Shown one piece after another: positions 45,757 through 55,927 of a DNA stretch of 64,000 nt. Each line of letters opens with the position of its first letter. Position 1 is the stretch's first letter. Source of the DNA: Gracilaria domingensis (lineage: Eukaryota; Rhodophyta; Florideophyceae; Gracilariales; Gracilariaceae). The DNA lies in assembly GCA_022539475.1 (NCBI GenBank), contig VCMS01000168.1:1-64000 (forward strand), written 5' to 3'. The notes under the pieces were generated by a model that saw nothing but the letters and a program-made list of their open reading frames with translations, searched no databases and was not told the DNA's origin. The translations under genes and the position numbers were made by a program.

Positions 45757-46839
45757 ATGCCCCCGACCAATACTGCCTTCATCTCGCCGCTTCCACTCGC
45801 CAACCGGCCGCCAAACGCCTCGCCATGCACTTCTCGTCAACCTCCCCGTCGACCGCGTGCGAGCGTATCTCGTCGCTGCACAATCGTCGCAACAATCGAC
45901 CCGTACGACGTACTTGGCGTTCCAAGAGATGCGGATGCTTCCACAATCAAACGTGCGTACCGACGGGCGGCTCTTAAGAATCATCCCGACGTCAGCAAAC
46001 AGCCTGATGCGCGCGATCGATTCATGAGAATCCAGGAAGCATATGCTGTGCTTTCCGACGCTAACAAGCGCGCGTCATATGATAGACAGCGTGCTTCTTC
46101 CTCTGGCTTCAATTCGTTTGCAAAGGGATTTGGATTTGACTTTGATGCTGCCCAATACGCCAAGAAATGGCGCGAATCTAACCCCATGCCCGATGATATT
46201 AACGACAGTCTTGGCAGCATTTTCTCTGATATATTCTCTGGTGTTGCTGGTGCGGTCGGTTCCAATGGAGTCGTGGAGGATTTCGTCGAGTTTTTAGAGA
46301 AGCGAGTTGATGGTTTTGGGAGTGGCACCGATGATGGTCTCAATGAGGTGCTCAAAAGCTCCGACGTCGATGTGCTTGAGACTGAAATTGAAGATGCCAA
46401 ATTTGTACTCAGACAGCTTCGCTCGAGAAAAAGCAGAGTCGAGGACGAGGAGGAAAACCTACGACAACGAGCGAGGGATTGGAGAAGACGTGCCGACCGT
46501 GCGAATGACCAGAAAGATTACGATGTCCGTGACGCTGCGCGCGAACGAGAGCAAGAATTACTTAAGGATGCAGACAGATTTTCGAAACGAGCTGCAAAGG
46601 CTGCGTCGCTGGTAAGTGACCAGGAGCAGCGCTTGCAGAAGATTGAAGACAGATTGCACTTTGTGCGAACCAAACAGAAGGAAGACGCAGCTTCGCGTCA
46701 AAGACGAACCTCGAGCACATCCACATCTGATGGTGGCGCTAACCGTGGCAGAACGCCTGTTTCGGAGGTTCGCAGCAAGTCGCAACAAGCCGCTATTGAT
46801 GACGAGCTACAGAAGATGAAACGAGAGCTTGGGTTGTGA
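45757..46839 (+). CDS. Plastid-type J-domain protein
   Basis: 360 residues from ATG 45757. Residues 1-45 look like a chloroplast transit peptide (few acids, rich in Ser, Pro and Arg, ending RRCTIVA). The J domain follows at about 48-110 with YDVLGV, the HPD motif at 76-78 that stimulates Hsp70 ATPase, and the AYAVLSDANKRASYD helix IV. A middle Gly/Phe-containing region and a long charged coiled coil (about 205-335, EIEDAKFVLRQLRSRKSRVE onward) come next. There is no Cys-rich zinc domain, so it is a type III J protein. An open frame extends to 45553, but the added residues lie where the TATA box predicts the transcript start. The partner Hsp70 and client are unknown. Confidence 0.88.
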   Translation: MPPTNTAFISPLPLANRPPNASPCTSRQPPRRPRASVSRRCTIVATIDPYDVLGVPRDADASTIKRAYRRAALKNHPDVSKQPDARDRFMRIQEAYAVLSDANKRASYDRQRASSSGFNSFAKGFGFDFDAAQYAKKWRESNPMPDDINDSLGSIFSDIFSGVAGAVGSNGVVEDFVEFLEKRVDGFGSGTDDGLNEVLKSSDVDVLETEIEDAKFVLRQLRSRKSRVEDEEENLRQRARDWRRRADRANDQKDYDVRDAAREREQELLKDADRFSKRAAKAASLVSDQEQRLQKIEDRLHFVRTKQKEDAASRQRRTSSTSTSDGGANRGRTPVSEVRSKSQQAAIDDELQKMKRELGL

Positions 46840-47001
46840 GTTGCGACATTTTGCGGTGCATCAGTGTGTCGTCTGGTTTGTAATTTTTGAATACCTTGCC
46901 CTGTATCTTCCCAACGAAGAGCCAGATGATTCGCTCGCCCCAAGGGAAACAAAGCACTCTGATGATTAAGACACCTGTGGTGTCTGCGACTTGCATTTGC
47001 G

Positions 47002-48159
47002 TTAGGTTTCCATCTCAAACATGAGTAGGTACAGATGGCTGGTGTCGCATGCACTTTGCACAGAAGAGCGCGTAATATGATCGTCATCCACATGCCACCA
47101 TCTACTACTTGAGTCTGCGCAATCGATCCCTTTCACGCTGCTTTCGGGCGCTCTGAGAATACAGTCATAATGACTCCTGTACCCACTTGCACTGCCGGCA
47201 TGTCGAACGACACTTCTCAGAGCATAACAGACTTCGCCACGGTTTTCTTGTCGGTATGGACGTGTAATGTTTATGTACTTGTAAAACCACACTTGCGACC
47301 TCGTTATCGACACTCCTCGCGACCCGTACGAAGCACGTTGTAACAGTATGATCAGAGCTCGCGGTAGCCGCCATACTTCAGAACAATGGAGGTGTGTGCA
47401 GCATTCTCCACACCCATCGCAGCACATTTCCACCCGCGTTCTGGAATACATGGCGTTCGTCACAAGTGAAGCCAAAGGCTTGGAACGCTCTGTGACGGGC
47501 ACCAGAATCATAGGGCTCTCTGTAAGAGAAATCGGCGAAGTGTATCCGCAACTGAAGCAATGATTCCACGAAGCTGTGGTTGAAATGTACGGTGGTACCT
47601 CTCGTCGCTTCCAGTCCATCGCCAATTCTGTCCTGCCGATGCACAACGGTGGTGTTTGCACACTCTTCCCCATGCGAAACGTAGAGCGTTGGCGACCTTC
47701 CCGCGGAAAGGCACTTATCGAGTCCTCTACAAGCTCCAAAACACGCAGCATACTCTCATGTGCGTCCTGAGCGTATCGCGATTTCCACCCTGACTTCTCC
47801 AAGAGAGCCAGCACAGGGCGTGGGTCCAATCCGCCACAATTGTCTTTGGAGCTCGCTGCTTGCAACAGATAGTCTGCTAGGGTGGAAATGGGTGGTCGCC
47901 ACAGTGCAGGCTGGTTCATTATCCACGCCCTGATGCAGGACAGAGCAGATAGCGCTGAAATAATGGCGCCAAGATGACATGATTGACCGCTGTTCCAGAG
48001 TCCTCGCGGTTGCTTGAAAGAGCTTTTTCTCCGTTTGCGTCGATTTGGTGAACGTTTACATGGGGATTGGGAGTCCAAGGGCATATCGTCCAGGTAGCTG
48101 CCGGCAAAACGCGGTGCAACGATGAGCAGCGAACGGTCAAGAAGCATTGGGAAACTCAT
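47002..48159 (-). CDS. Small USP-family deubiquitinase
   Basis: 385 residues. The Cys box is GLWNSGQSCHLGAIISAL with nucleophile C61. The second USP motif QDAHESML is at 131-138. Two zinc-ribbon Cys pairs of the fingers region are at C201/C204 and C247/C250. The His box is GYRSHYDC with H330, followed by WWHVDDDHI (Asp side chain) and a YLLMFE end. All three catalytic positions are present, so activity is plausible. The usual N-x-G-N-T-C-(Y/F) Cys box is altered to N-S-G-Q-S-C-H, which is uncommon. There are no extra domains. The substrate is unknown; compact USPs of this kind include the organelle-linked USP30 type. It is convergent with the J-protein gene, with stops 163 bp apart. Confidence 0.82.
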   Translation of the reverse strand: MSFPMLLDRSLLIVAPRFAGSYLDDMPLDSQSPCKRSPNRRKRRKSSFKQPRGLWNSGQSCHLGAIISALSALSCIRAWIMNQPALWRPPISTLADYLLQAASSKDNCGGLDPRPVLALLEKSGWKSRYAQDAHESMLRVLELVEDSISAFPREGRQRSTFRMGKSVQTPPLCIGRTELAMDWKRREVPPYISTTASWNHCFSCGYTSPISLTESPMILVPVTERSKPLASLVTNAMYSRTRVEMCCDGCGECCTHLHCSEVWRLPRALIILLQRASYGSRGVSITRSQVWFYKYINITRPYRQENRGEVCYALRSVVRHAGSASGYRSHYDCILRAPESSVKGIDCADSSSRWWHVDDDHITRSSVQSACDTSHLYLLMFEMET

Positions 48160-48638
48160 TGTCGCCGAGAGCAGCGAGTTGGGTGTACCTTTGTACTCTG
48201 TACCAGCCAGACAGAAGTTTCTGAAGCGCCTTTGTGCTCTACTCTAATCATTTGTTTTGCACAAGTTACAATAGTAGTATTGAAACTGTTTGACAAAAGT
48301 TTTGTGTGTGAGCACAAACGGGGTGCAATCTCGAGTGCAAATGAAAAATGAAGAGGTATTCTGTACGAGCGAAAAAGGGATGTACAAGGGTATGGCTCAT
48401 TTATCTGGTATCACGTTAGATATCGCTATTGCCTCGGCTCTATCGCAGGCCGTCGGCGTCGCCGACTCGGCGGTAACTGCGGCTCTTGCGGGGCTTGCTC
48501 AGTGCGGCCGAAACCGGTGACGATACCCTTGTACCAAAAACGCAGGGCACTGATCGCATTGCAAAACATTCGAAACTACGTGTAGCTAGTTTTACCAAAG
48601 TGAGCTTGATTTCATGCAGCTGCTATCTACAACCCGAA
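48160..48638. other. Gene-free stretch
   Basis: Between the USP start and the triosephosphate isomerase stop. It contains two GTGCAA motifs near 48320 reminiscent of repeat B, but not a full copy. The 76-codon plus frame here has no recognisable features. Confidence 0.4.
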
Positions 48639-49406
48639 TCACGCCGATGATGAGTAAGAATCAATCACGGTGACGAAATCAGGTTTCAGAGAAGCGCCGC
48701 CTACAAGAAATCCGTCAATATCAGGCTGTGCGGCAAGCTCGTTCGCATTCGCCGGCTTGACAGATCCGCCGTAAATGATGCGGGTGGACGCGGCAACATC
48801 AGAGCTGACATTGGACGCCAGCCACTCGCGCAAGAATTTGTGCACCTCCTGAGCTTGTTCGGGCGTGGCGACCTTACCAGTGCCAATCGCCCAGACCGGC
48901 TCGTACGCAATGACGACCTTACTCCAGTCCGTGACCTTGCTTGCAATGGCGGCCAATTGTCTTTCGTTCACCTCCATGGTTTTGCCACTCTCCCGTTCCT
49001 CCAGTAACTCGCCGATGCATGCAATGACACTGACGCCCTTGGAGATTGAGTAGGCCGTCTTGTCGGCGACGAGTCCATCACACTCCTTGAAGATTGTGCG
49101 CCTTTCAGAGTGGCCGATGATAACCCAGGGGATGGAAGTGTCGGCGATCATGTCGGCGGCTATCTCACCCGTGAAGGCGCCAGTTTTGATGTAAGCGTTC
49201 TGCAACGAGACCTGGAAGTTTGTCGGGAGCAGATCGCGCGTGGTGAGCGCGTAGATAGCAGGCGGTGCAATGACGATTTCCACAGGCTGACCTGAGTACT
49301 TGGTGCCGTTGTCAGTGGATTCCTTCCATGACGCACAGAGATCGGTTATACTCTTGACCGAACCATTACATTTCCAGTTCCCTCCGACGAAAAAAGTGCG
49401 AGCCAT
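48639..49406 (-). CDS. TPI: Triosephosphate isomerase
   Basis: 255 residues, full length for the family. It interconverts dihydroxyacetone phosphate and glyceraldehyde 3-phosphate in glycolysis. The catalytic set is intact: K12 in GGNWKCNG, H99 in IIGHSERR, E169 in the AYEPVWAIGTG active-site loop, and the phosphate-binding IYGGSVKP (211-218) and FLVGGASL (233-240). There is no N-terminal extension, so a cytosolic enzyme is expected. It has no intron and lies in tandem with the UVR-ApaG gene upstream, 322 bp from its stop. Confidence 0.97.
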   Translation of the reverse strand: MARTFFVGGNWKCNGSVKSITDLCASWKESTDNGTKYSGQPVEIVIAPPAIYALTTRDLLPTNFQVSLQNAYIKTGAFTGEIAADMIADTSIPWVIIGHSERRTIFKECDGLVADKTAYSISKGVSVIACIGELLEERESGKTMEVNERQLAAIASKVTDWSKVVIAYEPVWAIGTGKVATPEQAQEVHKFLREWLASNVSSDVAASTRIIYGGSVKPANANELAAQPDIDGFLVGGASLKPDFVTVIDSYSSSA

Positions 49407-49728
49407 GGTTTGAGAGAGCGATGAAGACGGACGCAGACCAAGTGCGAGAAGGCGGGGCTGGCGGACGAAGACGAGCGTGTGGAGCGAGAAAAAGGCGGCG
49501 CCTCGATGTGTAGGAGGGGCGATATCGATAGCGTGTGCGGGCGGCGCGAATCCACGGTGACCAATGGAATGCGGCGATGCGATTTGGCCAATTTGGCACG
49601 ATGCACGCGCATACGCAGCACTGATTGGCCGCGCCGGCGCAACGGAGCGCGTCGCGCGCGCCGCAGGCGGCGAAACCCTACAGTCTACCTTCGCACAGTA
49701 CCTGAAAACGCCTCAAGTGAATCTTCGT

Positions 49729-50598
49729 TTACGACGGTGCGAAGTGACGAAACGGCAGCTCAAAGTGGAAGGGATCCACGTTCACCATGAAGCGGATGTT
49801 TCCCGTATCCCCCCTGCAAAAGATGTAGTGCCCCCTCAGGCTCCCCACAACGCTCTGCCCCGGCCGCAGCGGCACGCTGATCGGGCACGCAGACGTGTAC
49901 TCAAAGCTCTCGCCAGGCATCAGCACGGGCTGTCGCCCCACCACGCCGGCGCCCTTCACATGACTGTCCGCGTTGCCGTCGCTGCTGATGATCCAATGTC
50001 GCGACACCAGCTGGCAGACATGCTCGCTCTCATTCGTAATCACAATCTTGTACCCAAACAGGAACCGATTGTGTTCCGGCACGCTCTGCTCCGGGATGTA
50101 GTACCCCTCCGCGCGCACGCAGATGCGGTGAGAGTTGGTCACAGACACGTTAGAAAGCACCTCCCCTCCCCGCTCCTTCTCACCCGCCCGCACCACCTTC
50201 TCGTACTCCCGTTGCAGCGACGGCGGCGGCTCCAAATCCTTCAAAGCGTCCCTCAATCTGGCAGCATCCGCAAAGCGCTCCTCCTTCACAGCGCTCATTA
50301 GCGCCATCTCTGTACGACAATACTCATCAGAAAGCCGCAACGACGCAATCTCATCCCTTAACCGAGCCGCATCTGCAAACCGCTCTCGTTTTACGGCTGC
50401 GTTCAAACTGTGTTGCAGCTCATCCAACTGTCGGAACAGCCGAACACGCGCCAGTCGACGAGCGGCCACATCCGGCCGAGCGCTGTTGTCGGAGCCCTCG
50501 CTGGCGCTGTTGGGCACACCTGCCGCCGCACAGCGCAGCGGGCACGGTCTCCTTCTCGAAATGCGTGAGGAGACGTCGAATGGCGACAAGAACGCCAT
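49729..50598 (-). CDS. Plastid-type UVR and ApaG domain protein
   Basis: 289 residues. An N-terminal Arg/Ser-rich stretch (1-35) looks like a transit peptide. Two UVR motifs follow (AAVKRERFADAARLRDEIAS, about 67-86; SAVKEERFADAARLRDALKD, about 101-120), the helical hairpin used for protein contacts in UvrB/UvrC, Clp adaptors and EXECUTER proteins. The C-terminal half is an ApaG/DUF525 beta-sandwich with QSVPEHNRFLFGYKI, RHWIISSDGN and the glycine-rich VKGAGVVGRQPVL, ending in FHFELP. The pairing suggests a chloroplast adaptor or binding protein. No enzymatic residues are visible. It has no intron. The stop is at 49729. Confidence 0.87.
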   Translation of the reverse strand: MAFLSPFDVSSRISRRRPCPLRCAAAGVPNSASEGSDNSARPDVAARRLARVRLFRQLDELQHSLNAAVKRERFADAARLRDEIASLRLSDEYCRTEMALMSAVKEERFADAARLRDALKDLEPPPSLQREYEKVVRAGEKERGGEVLSNVSVTNSHRICVRAEGYYIPEQSVPEHNRFLFGYKIVITNESEHVCQLVSRHWIISSDGNADSHVKGAGVVGRQPVLMPGESFEYTSACPISVPLRPGQSVVGSLRGHYIFCRGDTGNIRFMVNVDPFHFELPFRHFAPS

Positions 50599-51138
50599 CA
50601 GCTAAAGCCAGATACACGCCGTGTAACACTCCGCCCTCACCTCGTGTGCGGTGATGATCTTTGTACGAGGACCAAATCTATAGCCGCAGATAATCGAGGC
50701 TGTTAACGATGCCGGAGCATCCATCGGCAATATCTTTGGGATATGCCGCGCCGCTGAGAGGTCACAAAGCACCCACGCTCCCACTCGTCCACGCTGCCAC
50801 ATAAGCCATCTGTATCCTACGTCAACTGTCAGGCCCTGGACATACAGCTACACGTACACTACGCGTCCTTCGTTTCTCAATAGATCTTACATTGGGTGAA
50901 TGCAGGAATTCGTCCAAACCAAATCGCCAAAAAACTGGCGCTGTTCCGGAAATAGGCATTCAACCAGGCCGCCAGTAGGCCTGGAAATTGGCGGCAATGC
51001 AGATAATGCGCCAAGAACGGAAACGCCGTGAATGGCGTCGAAGCAACGAAAACCGGAACACCATGTTCCTACAGAAAGTACTGTTGCCCTCCCTATTTCT
51101 TTGTCCACAACTCAGAACCGTCTCAAAGCAGCGTAAAC
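50599..51138. other. Gene-free stretch
   Basis: 5' flank of the UVR-ApaG gene and the start of the next repeat-like zone. Nothing recognised. Confidence 0.4.
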
Positions 51139-51593
51139 ATGTCTGCCTCTACTCCAAACCATATAGCACAGCCCACCTCGGGCACAGAGAACGCTAACAA
51201 CACTCCCACTCCAGCGATTGCACGTTATCTAAGCACAACATTGAAAAAATTTTTATCCAGTAAAAAGGGCCAATCTGTCTCCCCAAACTACAATACGGAT
51301 GATTTGACTCCTCTTCTTGACATTATAAGGCAAGTCGAGCCAATTAGAGCGAAAATGTAGACTCTTAAAGCACCAAAGTACCACAAATGCAGTGTCTTTA
51401 ACAATTGTCCCAAACGAAAACTAAGCTCTTTCAAAAACAAGTTTGATAGGTTTTTTTATGCGACGAGGACAACGGTAAGCCCTTCATGTCTATCCGACGT
51501 TCGCAGAGCGAGATACTTAGCGCGAGATATACAGACCAAAATCATGGCAATGGTTCTCACTGACGAAAAAAGTAACGAAGATGAGAAGGGAAA
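51139..51593 (+). CDS. Unknown ORF interrupted by one in-frame TAG
   Basis: The frame from ATG 51139 reads a Ser/Thr/Asn-rich N-terminus and a DLTPLLDIIRQVEPIRAKM segment. It hits TAG at 51358-51360, then stays open to 51593 with a Lys/Arg-rich stretch containing HKCSVFNNCPKRK and an acidic end. A further related-looking frame (51741-51950, LVQNDFNRELHKLKNKATEG) follows. No homology recognised. It is possibly a decayed retroelement or host gene. Confidence 0.25.
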
Positions 51594-53485
51594 TGATTTA
51601 CCTTGGTAATTAAGAAGAGTGTGTAGAACAGCTGAGAAAAGATCGCAACATCGGAGCAAAAAGTAGGACATGTAAGAAACAGAAAAAAGATGACGTGTTA
51701 CTAGATCATTTTTGCGAAATGAAAAGCTTTTTTGGGATGATTGCAAAATTCTTTGAGCTCTTTTACGTCATACAACTCCCACAACGTCGCTCTAGTACAG
51801 AACGACTTTAATCGAGAGCTTCACAAGTTAAAGAACAAAGCGACAGAAGGCCTAAAAGAGACAAAGGCGCTTATGAATAGCATGAAGAGGTTCTTGATGA
51901 ATCTATCGCAGAAAGTCGCTGATCCAGCCCCAACGCGCGATTATGACTAACAGATCATTGCAACGTTGCTGGGTGGGTTTCGAGCTTCCACTCGGACTGG
52001 CCTTGCCCTACGAGGTTAGCTAGGCGTTAATGCTCGCACGCTGAAATTCGCTGACTTTACTCTTTGAGCAATGGTCCCGCGCTCACGGTGGTGATTCATT
52101 GCGATAAACGGTTTGTATCTGAATCTGCCCAATTGCGCATGTTCTTAAGTTGAATTAACGAACACAGTTCTCTATTATTATCCCTTCTCTCTTCGTATTC
52201 TTAGGTAGGATCGCTTTAAGCCTCTGGGATAGTGCCGGTATCCCGCGAATACCTCACTCTGCGCTCTGTCGCTCAATGGGCATAACACGTTGCATGATTA
52301 GATCAGTTTCCGCAAACTTCGAAGACTCCGGTATATCTTTCTTTTCGTTCGATTTACGGGCTCTGATGACTTTCGCATTCGTCATGTTATTGTTGTTAAC
52401 TAAGGCCGAATCATCGAGTATTGCCATTCCCGGGGGGTGCGTTCATCCGAAAGCTTAGGATACTATAGACAAGAGAGCCCTGCGAGGCAGGTATCGTACC
52501 AGCTTCCCGAGAACTTTATAGCAGCATGAACTATCTTTCCCTTGAAGTTAAAGACAAACAAATTCGTTACCTCTTCTTGTTGCGTATATTCCTTATAGTA
52601 GGCGTTCTGCAAGTTGACTTCTCCATAATTCTGATAACAAAATCTTTCCCCGTCCGTCACTTGAAAAACTCCGTTCAGGAGTGGGCCAAGTTTGCGATTG
52701 TTCTGCAGCAGGGAGGCAGATTCTTTCTTTTCATCGACAGTAGGTCACCGAATAGAAAACCTTATTTCTTTCTTGCTTGTTGCTACTCTGTTCAGAACAA
52801 GAAGACTGTATTCAAGCCACACACTCATATGTAGTATAGTTAAGTCAGCGCTGTGGTATTGTTGACCCGATCGGTATGGCAGGTAAAAAGGGGTGCGTCA
52901 GAGGCTGGCTGGACATGGGAAGTGTCCCACGTGTGAGGAGATTGCACGCCGTGCGGACTTGCACGACAGGAACTACAGGTAGCATAGTTGTAGATAGATG
53001 GCACCGGCCTCACCTCTGGATATTTTCGCCACGTGGGCAGCGTGCCGATTCGGACTGTACGCCGTGAGTTGCAGCGTCGAGGTGCTACTTATGCACCTCC
53101 ACTCCTCCCGTACGCACAACTAGTAAAGGGTAAGCACCATCGTCCTAAACTACTAGTTCGCTAAAACAGACCTTCGATACTATACCGTGCGGGACAATTA
53201 CTAGGTTTACAAGCCATTCGGACTCAATGCGCGTATCTCGACCGCGCCTGACGCTCCCAAACGCTCAGTCTCCCTACGACCGCCCGGTGCTGGCTTTCGT
53301 TTCCACGCGTTACACTTATACCCGACCGGATCACGGGACTACACGCCCAGCTTACGAACTTACTCGGATCGCGCCTCTAGGACTCTTTCGCATGACGGCG
53401 CTATCTCACATTGGTCTCCAGACCTAGAAGTGGGATTCATGTTTTCCGTAGGGAGTACCAACAGATCTGACGAAGATATCTCGTG
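51594..53485. other. Gene-free region, possibly LTR-like near its end
   Basis: Small frames only, such as 52276-52458 with one hydrophobic segment. Around 53080-53101 is a short palindrome (GAGGTGCT...AGCACCTC-like). The stretch just before 53486 could be the leader of the gag-like gene. Confidence 0.35.
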
Positions 53486-54789
53486 ATGAATGCACGTGAC
53501 GCAGATGTGGAACCGACCGTAAGGGTTGATGTCGAAAAAGAACTGCCTCAGTCCGTCGACCCTCCACCGCCGACCGCTTTGGATACTGCTTCGGTTGGCC
53601 GCCGAAGTGCCCGTGGCACTGCACTTGCCCCCAACTTCCGCCTGGAGAACCCCGAGGTACTTTTGCCTAAGTTCTCGAGGCCCTCCTGGGCCGCCGCTGC
53701 TTCTTCCGACCGGAATAATGAAGCTCCAGTGAGTCTGGATGGAGCAGAGTCGCTTCTGCAAGTGTCTGCTTCGACCGGACAGAACACCTCGGAACGTACG
53801 CCGAAGACTCTCCCAGAACTGTGGAAACAGCTTGAGCCTTACTGGCATTACAAGCTGAAGAACGAGATTGAAGCTCTTGTTCCCGTTCGGGTTGAGCTTT
53901 ATCTTCATGAACACCTTCCGGAGTTGTTGACCGAAGTAATCACCTCGACAGTCCGCGAGACTGCCAATGCGATTATACAACAGTTGATACCGATCGGATT
54001 TGGTGAAGGTGAACAGAAAGGCCGACCGGCAGTGTACACCGCAACGGCAACGTTGCCACCCCTTTCCAAGTCTCTACCTGGCCGACCGGACTTAGCCGCT
54101 GGTTACTTACCCGCCGAGCGGAACGGAACAATGAGCCGCACCCAGAACGGGGCCAGCAAATTGTCCCCATGGCTCCTGTCCTCCCGGTGGTTCCTCATCG
54201 AGATGACCCGAACGGAGATTCAGACGACTCTTCTGAAGACGAGAGAAGAGGCCGCCGCAAGAAGGGAGGTAGAGCTGATGATTACTCCGGTTCGGATCAA
54301 CCCCGTGCTAGGAAGAACCGACGTCTTCGTAGACAGAAACGACGCTCTTCTGATTCAGATACTGATTCTGAAAGCTCGGATAGTTCTGATGCCGTTTCCA
54401 GATCTGACAGTGACCAGGACTCAGACCGTTCTGAACGCAAACGCCGCTCCGATCGGCATCGTTCCCGTTCGAAGAAGGCAGCACCCAGGCGCATCAGACC
54501 GCTGAACGAACTGTTCACCAAGGTGGTGGACTACGTCTGTCTCTTGCGGATGCTAGTTTTTGGCGAGGATCGTCCAGAAAGTGGCAAGGGTCGTCCAGTA
54601 AATTTTTTGAAAAAATATCAAGATCAATTATTTCAAAATTTGGAGATAATTGCTTGGGTCGTCCAGAATCGCTGTGCAGTAAATACTGGTGGGTTTTCCA
54701 CTCGTGCTAGTTCTTTAGTCGAGGGCTACCTCAACGGTATTTCGCGAAGTCTAGGTTCAGGTTACATCAAGGTGCACATTACACGATAA
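53486..54789 (+). pseudogene. Retrotransposon gag-like gene with frameshift
   Basis: The first frame, from ATG 53486, encodes a Pro/Ser-rich N-terminus, then a capsid-like helical region (TLPELWKQLEPYWHYKLKNE and LYLHEHLPELLTEVITSTVR) and a linker. Near 54130-54170 the coding signal moves to another frame, which gives a long charged domain of Ser-Asp and Arg-Lys repeats (GDSDDSSEDERRGRRKKGG; SSDSDTDSESSDSSDAVSRS), then LNELFTKVVDY and a short end at 54789. The pattern of structured region plus highly charged tail fits a Gag protein binding RNA. No zinc knuckle or pol was found. A host nuclear SR-like protein cannot be ruled out. Confidence 0.45.
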
Positions 54790-55019
54790 TCTCTGCGGAA
54801 TGATACCCTGCAACGCATGGAATACTGGTGCTAGTACAGATGATGCCCATTCTGAAATCATACCCTTTCATTCCTATCTATTCTTCTATCGACCGCTTTT
54901 GCTAACCACTACTTCGCTATGTTACATGTACCATTTCCCCATGATGGAGCGGGTGTAGGCGCAATCTGCGGCAGCACCTGCACCAAAGTGCGGTATCGGT
55001 AGAACACATACGCACTCCG
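54790..55019. other. Short gene-free stretch
   Basis: No features recognised before the hairpin pair. Confidence 0.4.
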
Positions 55020-55099
55020 AGAGGATGAAGCGCGAAGCGCCTCATCCTCTCTGTTCCTCAAGTAGGGAACCGTGCCCAGATGCATGGTTCCCTACTTGA
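55020..55099. repeat. Two adjacent hairpins
   Basis: Hairpin 1 (55020-55050): 14-bp arms AGAGGATGAAGCGC / GCGCCTCATCCTCT with one mismatch. Hairpin 2 (55058-55099): perfect 14-bp arms TCAAGTAGGGAACC / GGTTCCCTACTTGA. The two are 7 bp apart, the same architecture as at 42827-42937 but with different sequence. Confidence 0.9.
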
Positions 55100-55927
55100 T
55101 GAACCTGCACCAGCAACTCGTGAGCTACGTCGGCATCAAAAATCATTTACCTGTATACGCAAGCAGAAAGTGTCCATAAGTTGGTCAATGCTCCGTTGGA
55201 TACATTTGAAATGCGAAGGAACGTACCATTGATAAAGCAAAACAGAAACGTTGCGCTAGAAAAGTCGAGGGACCGAGTAACTCGCAAAAGTAACCCAAAG
55301 CTTAGTTCCTGCCGTCTACATGTCGCAGAGCGCGAAGAGACGTGGTGAGGATTGGTTAGTTTAGAACAGAGATACGTAGAAGGATATGGAAGAACGTACG
55401 AAGAGACTGCACGGAAAGACTCCACGGAATACATCCGTGAGATACGGATGATGTCCGCTTTCTGGAGGCGTTCATTAGGCGGACATGAAGCGTACCTCAT
55501 TCTCTTCCCCGCCCTCTACTTCGTAGCCAGTGCGAGAGCGGAGAAAGGTACTACGGAGCGGAGTAGAACGCGAGGATGTGGATGGCACGGATCACGACGG
55601 TAACGGTAGGTTGGACGTCGGAGGCGCGGCGGCGGCGGCGGATGGAAGAGATTTATTATTCTGTGCCAGATTGGACAAGTGTACAGCGTACAACGTTGCG
55701 AAACCACAGGTTTATAACCAGTGGTAGATAGTACGAGACGTACACCCTTGTGTTAAGGTCGACGTGTACCTACGTTCCTTTTTGAACGAAAGCACGTGAT
55801 TTAAACTCAAAATATATTCTCCGCTCTCAGCTTGACGTCAAACCTGACTGTCGCACGACCTCTTTCTCCCCTCGCACGACCTTCTTTCGCCGTCTTTGTC
55901 GTCGTTTCTCCTTCATTTCTTCTTCCC
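55100..55927. other. Left flank of the KDZ-transposase block
   Basis: No gene supported. If the block is one transposon, its left terminal repeat should lie here, perhaps near 55740-55830, but none could be paired because the right end is outside the window. Confidence 0.4.
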
